This document shows, one piece after another, positions 14,583-25,300 of a stretch of 60,000 nucleotides of DNA. The stretch spans positions 3,234,704-3,294,703 of the forward strand of contig NC_045139.1 in NCBI RefSeq assembly GCF_008831285.2, read 5' to 3'. Position 1 is the stretch's first letter. Every line of letters begins with the position of its first letter. The notes under the pieces were generated by a model. The model was not told the DNA's origin and did no database searches. It saw nothing but the letters and a program-made list of their open reading frames with translations. The DNA is from Nymphaea colorata. Lineage: Eukaryota > Streptophyta > Magnoliopsida > Nymphaeales > Nymphaeaceae. The translations under genes were made by a program, and so were the position numbers.

Positions 14583-15149
14583 GCTTTGAGAGTGCATGCT
14601 TTGTGAGATTCCAATATCTTTTGATGTGGGTTGTGCTACACTCCTTAAAATTCAACAGAGGAACATAGGATGTAACACGAACATGGGAATTAGCCAGTTT
14701 CCTGGCAGCTAGCTTGGTCACGTTCGAAATGAAAAACATGCAATAGATTTGAGGCACACAGCGATTGTAGACAATTATTGACAAGAAAAAAACACCGACA
14801 GATTTAACTTACCAGAAAGACTCAACTGTTGAGGCAAGGATTATATTTAATCAAGAGTAGATTAAGAAAAGGTCACAGATTAAAATGCTTCGAGAGATTC
14901 CAAATAGCTTGTAACCTAAAATAATATCCCGTTGAGATGGGTGAACGACACTCGGTGAGGTGACTGGTGAGACCTGTATATAATTTGATGCAGAGATTGA
15001 GCTAGTGGCCTCACGGGCAAGGCAACCTTCCCTTTCCTTCCTTCCTGGAAATATTCTTAGACATGGCGTGATATTTCCGTTGTAGGTGAGTTTTACCACT
15101 CCTATGTGGTAACTCCCGGTTGGGCATGAACAAAGCATGGTTTTCACAA
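14583..15149. other. Intergenic between atpI fragment and TNL relic
   Basis: No gene is seen. A 98-codon frame on the - strand (14851-15147) has no recognisable domain. Confidence 0.4.
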
Positions 15150-15290
15150 AGGCATTAGTTATTCACAAAAATCGGTGTTTTGGGTATGTCACCCAAACAT
15201 AAAATCGATTTCTAAAAATTTTTTTAATAAAATTGGTCTTCACTAAACAAAGTTTTCACAAAACTGGGTTTTTTTGAGGGTACCATGCAA
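15150..15290 (+). repeat. TNL upstream repeat (copy before the relic)
   Basis: aggcattagttattcacaaa, then gtgttttgggtatgtc.cccaaacataaaa, matches 20745-20840 upstream of the complete TNL. It is therefore part of the TNL duplication unit, lying 5' of the gene in both cases, although the distance to the start codon differs (about 0.4 kb here, about 0.9 kb there). Confidence 0.7.
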
Positions 15291-15567
15291 AACTTCCTCT
15301 ATAGAAGAAATTAATTAGGCATGTTTAAGATAAATATTACGTCAAATTTCATTCCATAGAATGGACCTGCATCACAAGCATTTTTCTTTAAGTGCTATAC
15401 TTATAGATCCCAAAATAACATATCAAAGCACATTTTACAAAAAGGACGACCAATTTATTGATACAGATACCCAATCGTCTCTTGGCCTTCATAAAGCTCA
15501 AGCTCTTAAAACAAAGCACTACAGCTCCCATCCCTGCAGAAAAAGAGGAAAATTCACTAAAAACCTT

Positions 15568-17455
15568 ATGGGTATCTCTTCTGCCCTCTCCTCTATGTGT
15601 CAAATCGTAAGCCTTTGCTTCAAGGCTGAAACGACATCAGCTGCAGCTATTAGCCCCCAAAATTATGAAATTATGATAGAAGCCCCCAAAACGGCAAAGT
15701 TTGAGTCTCGAAACTTTGCCAGACTACATTGCATCACTGGAAGGACTTCCGGCATTATCACCAAGTGGATGCGAGAATATCAAGCAACTGCTTGGCTCCA
15801 TGAGACAGTTGGAAAGGCTGAGATTACTGGATCTGCACGAACAGGCATTGTCGAGCTCCCTTTGTGGTTTGGGTGCCTCACAAATTTTGATGTCCCTGAA
15901 TTTGAGCAATACTACTCAAAACCGATGTTCCTTTCTGAACTGTCTCAGTTGAGATAATTGAAAATCTTGGACTTATCAGGGACAAATTTTTCAGTTGCCT
16001 ACCTTCAGCTTGTCCATACTTGAGGTGCTTAATATTTCTGGATGCAAGGACCTTGACTCTATTTCTCACCTTTTCTCCTCCATTCCATGTACATTTAATG
16101 CTTCCAATTGCAAAAAAATTGAGAGCATTACCACACCTTTCAAAATTGCAATCTCTACGCTATTTATCTCTTAAAGGCTGCAGCTCACTTGAATGCACTC
16201 CCGACTTTGAAACGATTGCAAGCAGCTTCACTCTATTCCTCAACTTATCTCCTCTTTTTTATAGAAATTTGATGCTTCCAATTGCACCAATCTGGGAAGA
16301 TTACCGGACTTTCTCTTAGAGGCTGCAACTCTCTCGAACACATTCGTAGCTTTGAAACTATTGCAGAAAATATTAGGATGCTGAAATTGCCAGGGCCAAG
16401 TAGTGCAATACAGTGCAACAACCTTACCAATGATTTCAAGAACAAAGTGTTTGTGGTATGTGTACATGGCCCATATGCCCTTTCTTTTGAGTTTTAAGTG
16501 AAATGTTGCATATATTTATTTTCCATTTTACTTATTGGACAGTAGCATTTAAGGGGTAATGGGTGATTGAGGTTGAACACACTATTTATGTGCCCTCATA
16601 TCAGCCATTGCATCTACAAAGTGCATTTTAATCCTTCTAAAGGGACATCCTTTTGACCTGTTTTCACTTGTTTTAATTTATGTTTCATTATACTATTGTG
16701 ATTTTAGTACTTGTTTTAACTTTGTGTTATACGATAGTTTCTTTACTTATTTTGTCACTTGCTTTAAACTTCCTCATTATATGACCGTGTTTTTACTTAT
16801 TTGAACTTTTTCTTTAGTACAACAGTGTTTTTACTTGTTCTAATTGTTTTCATGGATTGTTTTTCACTTTGTTATTATATTAGAGTGCTTTTATCTGCTT
16901 TGTTTTTTCCCAGTTAGAGTTACATTCTTTTGACATGTTTCCACTTGTTTTAATTTTTGTTTCATTATACTAATGTGTTTTTAGTGTTATATGATAGTTT
17001 CTTTACTTGTTTTGTCACTTGCTTTTCACTTCCTCATTATACGACCGTGTTTTTACTTGTTTGAACTTTTTCTTTAGCAAAAAAGTGTTTTTACTTGTTC
17101 TAACTGTTTTCATGGCCTGTTTTTCACTTTATTATTATATTAGAGTGCTTTTACCTGCTTTGCCTTTTTACCAGTCAGAGTTATTCTTGTCATTTCAAGC
17201 ACCCCAAATGCAAAGTTACCATTGGGTTGGGAGGCTGAATATACAATAAATAATTTAGTTGCCTTCTTTCATTTTTGTTTTTGTTTTTCTCTCTAGTTAC
17301 TTATTCTTAATGAATAATGAGTTGTAGCTTTTGTTCGTTGCAGCGAGTATTCTTTCAAAATTCATGTTGACTTAAGATGGGAGAGAATCTCATTGCTGGG
17401 TCTCATTGCAGTCCGCAAAGCATGTCTTTATTGTTCCCCATACCTAAAATTTAAT
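15568..17455 (+). pseudogene. TNL relic with TIR, NB-ARC and most LRRs deleted
   Basis: ATG at 15568 begins a stretch matching the N-terminal anchor and linker of the complete TNL (shared CFKAETTS). It breaks near 15690 and continues at once with LRR sequence from the sixth exon of the intact gene (GIVELP.W.GC at about 15845-15880). It then runs on through the last LRRs to FKNKVF and a donor at 16456, an intron, and a last-exon relic from 17344. The relic carries a stop (TGTTGA in place of TGGAGA), frameshifts around 15885-15930, a stop at 15955-15957, and a duplicated LRR segment (about 16050-16110 and 16220-16275). It ends near 17455 at the SFLFPDVRF position. The TIR and NB-ARC domains are absent. 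Residual open frame is 129 codons (15568-15957). Confidence 0.85.
16651..17190 (+). repeat. Tandem duplication inside the relic's last intron
   Basis: A unit of about 260-277 bp occurs twice. tttcattatacta lies at about 16683 and 16960, gatagtttctttactt at 16733 and 16994, and the unit ends gttagagttacattctt / gtcagagttattctt. One unit is present in the homologous introns at 1-230 and 30080-30300. It is T-rich and non-coding. Confidence 0.75.
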
Positions 17456-20371
17456 ACAAGAGTGAACCTGCAGCCAGCAACAACAGTGTAGGGGGGTAGA
17501 AAAAAAAACACAGAACAAAATAACGAAGATGGTGATTTAAGGGTTACAACCAGTGGCTCGAGTTGAATGCTTTTTGATTTGGGTGGAAAGGGGATTTGGT
17601 CTTCAGGGCATATCGACTAGTTTGGTGGCAGGTTGACGAGACATCTCAGCTTTTTGTGTGCGTCCCACTTTGCATATACATCATTGTTTCTTTTTGCCGT
17701 TGAACAAGGAATTCTAGAGCCATCAACAACCCATTATGTTTGAAAACTGAGTCCCCAATGGACAAGCAATCAAACATCATCCACCAAAGATGTAACCAGC
17801 AAAGGCTTCAGTGAGAAGATGCAGTCACAGATGATAAGGTTCAAAAGAGACGGGTCTTAATGCAAGATACATGCATGGACCTGACCTTGCCTTGTCATTA
17901 GAGCGGGCCTGGCTGTTGTGGTATCTATATTTGGACTACTTTCTATGCGAGAAAGGACCACTTAATGCAATATGTTTTGTATCATATAGCATGTTTGATA
18001 GCAGCACGTTTTTCTTGAATTGAACTTTTCAGGAAAACTTATTCTGACTGGCCAAATTGTAAAAAAAGATACTCTTATAACTTTTTACCATTTAACAATG
18101 TAAAGCATGCTTGTTTCAAGGGATATAGCATAGTTGAAAGCATGTTTGTTTCAAGGGATATAGCATAGTTGGTTGGGTTGACATTCGGTTCCGTAGATAA
18201 GTAGATGTCAAAACTTTTTACTCCTTGAGATTGATGGTGTATGACAAGCTATATGTATCTTTAGATGAATGAAAATTTCTTGAACAAAAGTAAAGTAATT
18301 AGGATTATTCATTTTATGTATATGATTATTTTCGTTACCTTCCCAATAATTTCCATATTCATTACGGAAGTCTCCTCTGACTTGAGAAAACTGGTTTCCA
18401 AGCCGAAAGAGAAAAGACTACGTTGCTCGCTCGGGTCCCATTACGCACTCAACCCATTCAAACTTCCCCAACATGAGAAAAGTGGTGGGCCCACATGAGT
18501 GGCTTGGCTATAGTGAGATCACCTACATTTGTTCTTGACAATTGATTTATGTCTGGAATCCTTGGACCACAAAAAAAGACCACAAAAAAAGGTCACAAAA
18601 AAAGGTCACTCATCTTACCACTTGGTGCATCAATTATGGTAGGTGGTAATCAATTATCGAAAACCATTGTAAAAAATAAATATGACTTTTTGACAAAAAA
18701 ATATTTGTTTCATTATAAGTAACAACAAAATGAGCTTTTTTTCTATTAAGTTCTAGGTTTTGAAAGAAAACATACTAAGAGATTCAATGTTGTTAGTTAT
18801 GAATGTTAAGGAATTTGAATTCAACATTTGCAAACTAAATAGGATTTCGTTTTTTTCTATAATCACAATTCGCAAATTAACTTCTGGTTTTTGCCCGTTG
18901 AAGAGGCCTGCAACATATTTGGATAAAAGAGTTCTACGCCAACTGCATGCTGCAATGTGTAAACCGATGAGAGGCTTGCACCCTGCACTCGAACTAGAGA
19001 CTGACCACCTACGAGTTCCCCACCCAAGCTATTGCACAAACCCGTGCCAGAATATAAGCTAAGACAACCATGATCAAACAACAAATGTGGAACATTTAGA
19101 CTACATATTAACATTTATTACACAATAATAAATCCAAACAAAGATTTGTACGTCTCACATTCTATAAGTGATTAATTTTTCTTTTTTCAATTTTTCCTTA
19201 TCAAAATGACAAATCCAATGCTTGATGTTAACAATACTTTTATATCAACTAGCTATTTTTACAACTCACTCAAGTGGTGGGGATTAGTTATCCTCAGGTA
19301 TAGAGATCCTCAGCATCAATGGGGCATGAGGTAGGTGCAGCATGGTGAGAGCCAAGAGGCCTAGGGACTAGCTGGTGCTATGAGTTTTTTAAATAATAAA
19401 ATTTTATACCCTTGAGGTTATCACTATTTGACATTTTTATCTAGGAAAAAGAATCCCCACTCTCTCTTGGGGTCACTTTATCTCTCCGTTGCAGTCGTCC
19501 CATGCTGGAAATACCCCCAGCGATGCAAAATCTGTTTGAAGATCCCACTGGAGATGTTTTCTCTCCTCTACCAAAAATGATGTGATATTTCCTCCCAAAT
19601 TAATTTTCTCTTCAAAAATGTGGTTTCTAGCCAAATCGAACAAATTAATTTTCTCTTCAAAAATTAGAAGACACAAACATCAGCTAGCCACCACATCAAT
19701 TTGCTCCGATAATTCAAAATTTCAACTTCCTTCCTTTCCCATTTTTTTTTTACCTTTGGCTTACTGCGGCATAAAAATCTGGCAACCAACAATTATTATC
19801 CTTTCAATCTCCTCACCTAAGTTTAATACAACTTGGTTTAATTTTCTTATCAGATCGTGTCAAATTAAATTTTCCATCTAAATTTCTTTAATAATAAGTT
19901 TAACCTGCCATGAGGGGCATAACTAGCTCTAATGGATGGACTTGGGGCATGTTGGAAGCACGTCCCATACTAGCGGGGTTCTATGCACTTATACCGTAAG
20001 GAATGTGAGTTTTGTATGTAAGTTGAAACACGTAAATATCTCACCTATAGTACTGATGCAACTCGAATGGGAAGGAGGGAAGCTTCTGCTCTCACCCTGT
20101 GTGCCCCTCTTACTCGTTTACTACCTATCAAAATTAATTTACGAAAAGGTGGGACAACCAACAAAGGTGGAGACTACTTACAACTTAACTATGAAAAAGA
20201 TGAAAAGGAGAAAAAGTTGAAGCACGGTAGCTGCTGCATCTTGAGGGATTAAAGCAGAACCATGGATGATTGAAGCTTCTGCTCTTTCGGTTGATCTCAC
20301 TCGAAGTATATTTAATTTCTCACTAGTATCATGGATCCTTTAGACTCCTAACAGAATCAAATCATTTCTCT
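17456..20371. other. Intergenic, AT-rich, minor repeats
   Basis: No gene is seen. Small structures are a 35-bp tandem duplication at 18102-18171 (aaagcatg.ttgtttcaaggg twice), a 13-14-bp unit gaccacaaaaaaa repeated about four times at 18565-18618, and a direct repeat of caaattaattttctcttcaaaaat at about 19595 and 19640. A segment at 18960-19060 (cactcgaac..., gagttccccacccaag) resembles text common in old retroelements but gives no tRNA fold I can defend. Confidence 0.45.
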
Positions 20372-20764
20372 ATGCCTCTAATGAAAACAATAGACATTGT
20401 TTTTCATGGCTATAGAAAGATAATAGAAGAAAATCATGAAGCCATGGGTGAATCCGTCGTAAACCTAAACGACAAAGGGTACTGGCGGCTAGCAGATGGC
20501 TTTTTCTGGCCTGAATTGATCTGCCGACAATTCAAACAAAAAGCGACAAGTTTGTGGAAGATGTATGGAAAGCCAAGACAGTGGAAGAAGAATTATTGTT
20601 CTTTAAATCTGCTCAGCTTTTTTATTCCATCATCCGTGGAAATTAAAGAGCGTTTTGTCCTCCTTCAAAATATCCCACTCTACAATTATTCTTGTCGCTT
20701 TATGGCAAGGGACTTACTAAATAATATTCACATAAATTTAACAAGGCATTGGTTGTTCACATAA
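20372..20764 (+). CDS. Hypothetical ORF, not recognised
   Basis: A frame of 130 codons from an ATG at 20372. It is rich in W, K and N and has no signal peptide, helix pattern or motif that I know. Its last residues overlap the start of the TNL upstream repeat (20745 onward), which argues that the frame end is accidental. It may be a chance frame or the relic of an exon. No neighbour suggests a role. Confidence 0.15.
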   Translation: MPLMKTIDIVFHGYRKIIEENHEAMGESVVNLNDKGYWRLADGFFWPELICRQFKQKATSLWKMYGKPRQWKKNYCSLNLLSFFIPSSVEIKERFVLLQNIPLYNYSCRFMARDLLNNIHINLTRHWLFT

Positions 20765-20840
20765 GTCGGTGTTCTGGGTATATCGCCCAAACATAAAAAC
20801 CATTTTTAAAAACTCACATATTTTACCAAAAAAACTCCAG
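20745..20840 (+). repeat. TNL upstream repeat (copy before the complete gene)
   Basis: Matches 15160-15230 upstream of the TNL relic: aaggcattggttgttcaca, gtcggtgttctgggtatatc.cccaaacataaaa. It marks the 5' side of the TNL duplication unit. Confidence 0.7.
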
Positions 20841-21419
20841 AAATTATGGGCATTTCTGAAAAGAAAACAAAACCATTGCAGGCATTCAACAGGAAAGCTC
20901 GTTCATGCTCTTCTTTGTTGTCCTCACTTGGGTTTTCTTGGATTTTATGGTCATTTCATCTCCACGTATGCTTCGTGCGGAAAATTCCAGACTATGGTGA
21001 GGAAAGTTGCGACCAATTTATGGATCAGAAACTTTGAGATGGCATACTGCTAACCATAAATATTGGATCTGAGACCTGATTTTCAAATCCTACAATTGTA
21101 AACTTGTTGTAATTTTAAGTAGATACTTTAAGCTTCTGAGATCCATCCCATGTAGTGTATTACCATAGCATGAGAAGTTTCTAAGATCCAGTTGCGTGCA
21201 CATCACAACGAATATGCCTCAACAAAAGAAGAAGGAAAGCTGATGTATTTTAGAAATTTTTTATAAAGGTATGTATATTTTTAGATTTTTAATATTGTCA
21301 TCATTCCTTTTCCATCCTTTTACATTTCTCCCTTTTTTTATTTTCCATCCTTTTAAATTTCTCCCTTTTTTACTTTAACAAAAGCATTTTTTTTTCTTTA
21401 CACACCCCCGTGAACAGGG

Positions 21420-21580
21420 GCCTGCATCAGAAGCTTCTCGGTTCTTTCCTTTGATAGGTTTTTTTATACTAAATTGAAAATTTCAAATAAAATGTCGTTT
21501 ACAAAATTAAAGTGCGTTTTACAAAAAGTGGAATCGACCATAAAGTCCGTGGTCTGATTGAGGAAGGTAGCTTCATCACT
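21420..21580 (+). promoter_or_regulatory. 5' flank of the complete TNL, conserved with 32.4 kb and 15.36 kb
   Basis: gcctgcatcagaagcttctcggttctttcctttg..., then ataaa.t.tcgtttacaaaattaaagtgc.ttttacaaaaag, recurs at 32405-32520. A weaker form precedes the relic (15366-15450: cctgcatcacaagc, then aaagcacattttacaaaaagga). Because it lies 120-270 bp before the start codon in two TNL copies, it is the likely promoter/5' UTR zone. A weak TATA-like ttttttatacta lies at 21460-21471. Confidence 0.55.
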
Positions 21581-21694
21581 TCTTTATGAGGAATCTACAT
21601 CCAGTACCTGCCCAATTTCCTCCAAAGAGAAAACAATTCAGTGGACAAAGTGCCACAAACCCAAAGGCCAAGGACTACCTGTGGGAGTTGAAAA

Positions 21695-22305
21695 ATGATG
21701 GTGATTCCAGCATTTGTTATCTTGCTGATCCTACTAACTGTTATCTTTCGCAAAGTAAGAGGCTGCTTCAAGGCCGAGACGACATCAGATATAGTTGTTA
21801 GCAATCAGGATGAGGAAATTAATGTGGAAAACATAGGGCAAGAGGAGCCAAGGACCATGGTGACTTCTCGATTCGATGTTTTCCTCAGCTTCAGAGGTAA
21901 AGACACTCGCAATGGATTCACAGACCATCTATATGAGGGCCTTCAGTCGCGTTACGTTAACACCTTCAGAGACAGCGAGGGCTTGAAAAAGGGTGAGAAG
22001 ATCGAGCAACTACTTGGATACATTGAAAACTCTAAGGTCTGTATCCCTGTCATCTCCGAGGGCTATGCTCATTCAAAATGGTGCTTAAAAGAGCTTGCCA
22101 AAATGATGGAGTGTAAGAAAAAGATAATTCCTGTGTTCTTTAAGGTGAATATCTCTGATGTTAAGAATCAGAGCGGTAGCTTTGCTTCCGGATTTGAGAA
22201 GCATGAATCCAAGGGGAAGGTAAAGCAGGAGGAGCTGATAAAGTGGAGGGAAGCATTAATAGAAGTGGGAAATATCTCAGGTTTCACTCTCAAGGACACT
22301 AATTG
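21695..22305 (+). CDS. TNL exon 1: membrane anchor and TIR domain
   Basis: Encodes residues 1-203 plus two bases of codon 204. It starts with a hydrophobic segment (VIPAFVILLILLTVIF, 3-18) followed by basic residues (RKVR), so a signal anchor with the bulk cytosolic. After an acidic linker the TIR begins at F60 (FDVFLSFRGKDTR). The helix motif SKWCLKEL (127-134) carries the predicted catalytic glutamate E133. The usual VDPSDVR motif is altered to VNISDVK (151-157), a change near the NAD-binding side worth noting. The first of two tandem ATGs (21695, 21698) is used. The donor is aattg|gtgtgtg; a 15-bp direct repeat of aaggacactaattgg creates a second possible donor 26 nt later, which would break the frame. 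Confidence 0.88.
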
Positions 22306-25300
22306 GTGTGTGATAGTAAGGACACTAATTGGTTTTAAACATTTGATTATACTGTCATGATCTATCTCTTTTTCCTTTTCTGTTGATATTTTTTTTTTAT
22401 AATTGACCTGTTTTGTTTCCTTCTTTTAAAAATTTTTGTTGCTTAATTTGATGGTCCTTTTCATTTTTCTTTCTTTGGTTGTGCTCTCTCTCTCTCATTA
22501 GTTGGCTTCCAAGAAGATTTTATCATGGTCAAGGGGTAGACGATATTAATCTGATTTCCAAGAAGATTTTTATGCAATGTTACGCCGATTCTTAATTAAA
22601 GGGTTGAAACCCAATATTGTTGGTTGGTGTTCTTCAGCAACCAAAAAGATTTGTGAATGATTTCTCATGGATTCTGAAAATAAAAGCCTGCACGTGTTAG
22701 ACAAACTAATATTAATATTTTATTTATAAAACGAAAGACACTTTTGCTGGTAAATAAATTTCTCATGGCAAGCTTAAACATTCATTCACAGTTTCTTAAA
22801 AATTTAACCTTCTGTTGCATATATTATTTAATTTCTATTGATGGAAGAGATTCTTGAGCTAGATAGGACTTGAGAATGCATTGTTCGACCCGTTCGTCTC
22901 TCTGATGAATGATCTTTGAAACACACACATTCAGTAGGAGTACCAGTGGTATGCATTTTTAGTTCTGCTACCATACAGCCCGCTAAATACCCCATGGTGA
23001 ATTGGTACAGAACACTTCTTTTTTTTTTTTTAATTACAAAACAGAGAAGGAGAAATTTGATAAAAAAGTGAATGGTCCAACTTTTTCTATGCCTTGCATG
23101 ATGTTTGACAATAGACAATAGTTTCACTAGGCTGACTTGTGATGAAAAAAATCCCTTTTAAGCTATATGTATGTTTTTCCACCGACTGATTCTTTTATTT
23201 CGTCCTTTCTTTTTGGCAGGAAGGAGGGGAAGCTTGTACTAATTATTGTTAAGAGGATTCTACAGGAACTGAACCCACATCATTTACATGTGGGTGAATA
23301 TATCATTGGACATGAATCCCACCTCGAGAAACTTAGGATGGTCTTGGATGTGAAGTCTGATGATGTTCGGATGATCGGGATCCATGGAATGGGCGGCATC
23401 GGAAAGACCACCCTCGTCAAAGCTGTCCACAATGAAATTTCTTCTGAATTTGAAGCTTGTAGCTTTCTTTTTAATGTCCGGGGAACGTCCCTAGTGTCAC
23501 TTCAGCAACAGCTGCTTAAGGACATATTCCAATCTGATGAAACTTTTACACATGAGAGCAAAGGAACTCAGCTCATCAAAGACAAAATTGGTAGAAAGAA
23601 AGTCCTTATCATTCTTGATGACGTGGATAGCAGGGATCAGCTTAAAGCATTGGTCGGCAGCCGAGATTGGTTTAGAAAGGGAAGCAGGATTATAATCACA
23701 ACAAGAGATACAGAACCCTTAAATAAGCATGTGAATAGGGATGAGCTTTATGAGCTTCCGGTATTAAACCATGATGATTCTAAGAAGTTGTTCTGCTACC
23801 ATGCCTTTGGGAGTGAGAAACCATCAATTAGTAGTGAATATGCCGAGATGTGTGATGAAGCACTGTCATTCATTAAAGGGCTGCCATTAGCATTGGAAGT
23901 CCTTGGGTCGCAGTTCTTTGACTTTGACTTGAAGACTGAAAAACAATGGAGGGGTACGTTGGCACGGTTGAAGGAAAGCCAGCAGAAAAAGATTTTTGAG
24001 ATGTTGAAATTAAGTTTTGATAGCCTCGATGACAACGAGAAGCAGGTGTTTTTAGATATCGCTTGTTTTTTTGTCGGCAAGAGCCGGAGAAGACATAAAT
24101 GCTGGTTTGACTATTTTGAAGTGGATGATATAAAAGTTTTTTGGGAAGAATGTGGTTTTCACCCTGAGCCTGCAATTAATGTCTTAAAGCATAAGTCTCT
24201 CATAAAGATTAATAAATGGGAAGAAAACTATGATAGTTTGGAGAAGTGGCGGTTTGAAATGCACGACCAGATAAGAGACATGGGAAGGAAAATTGTTGAA
24301 GATGAAGGGAAGGCATGTAGCCGGTTGTGGAATGATCGCAAAGTTATAAAGACTTTGCGAAAACAAAAGGTACTTAAGCTTTTCTTTTGGCAATTGTGAA
24401 CATACAATGCGTGGTGGCAATTGAAACTATCTTTCATTCTTTTGACCACTCAATAAATTATGATTAAGTAGAAGTTTAATTTCTTAGTTGCTTATATAAA
24501 CCAATGAATACTTAATTAATTGAAACACTGAACATATAAAAGCATTATGCTAGAAATTAACAGTTTCCGGGTCATATAAAAGCATTAGGCCGGCTTGACT
24601 GGGCCTGTGCAATCACATGTTTTACTGCCCTGTCTTAATGTCAACTCTGGCTGGGACCATAATGAATACACTTGTGCAGTACTTTGTTTTCCCATTGTTA
24701 TGATAAGGTTTATGTATATATATCCATGGAATTTGAAAAAAAAACTTATGCATAACCCAAGATTTAGAAAAAAATTAATGGTTTTTAATAAGAAAATAAT
24801 CCAAATTAACTGTATGGGAGCATTTTGTATTTGAAGATGTACCTCACAACATTTAAGGGAAAAGAATTTATTTAGGGCTCCATCATTTAGCTCTTTTTTA
24901 TTTATAGAGTTACCTCTGCAAACCACTTGATGGGGGGGTAGGCCTCCTGCCTTTTTATTAATCAAGCAACCAATCAAAATGATGAAGTTTTCTTTTGACA
25001 ATTTTATGCCAAAAAGAAAATGGCATTGATATTGATAACTTAATTATATCATTTTCAATTTACTAAAGCAGTAAATGTTTTCTTTTGAAATTTTTCAGGA
25101 AAAAGTGAATAGTAGCCAAAAAAATCAGAAATCTGAAGCTTATATTTAGAATTATGGCCCCAAAATTCACGGAAATTAATTTATGTGTTCTAAGAAAACT
25201 ATAAAAAACCATGAAAATCAACTACTATTTGAGTATTGCTTCTTTACTATTTCTGTCAGGCACCAAGTACTACAAGCATTGAAGGGATCATGTTCCAAGG

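Noticed and set aside
18960-19060. Possible tRNA or SINE head (cactcgaac..., gagttccccacc)
   Set aside because: No acceptor/anticodon stem pairing could be found by eye and no B-box in proper spacing; left as intergenic.
24585-25001. 138-codon frame opposite the TNL intron 2
   Set aside because: It lies wholly in an intron on the opposite strand, with no recognisable domain and low-complexity parts.
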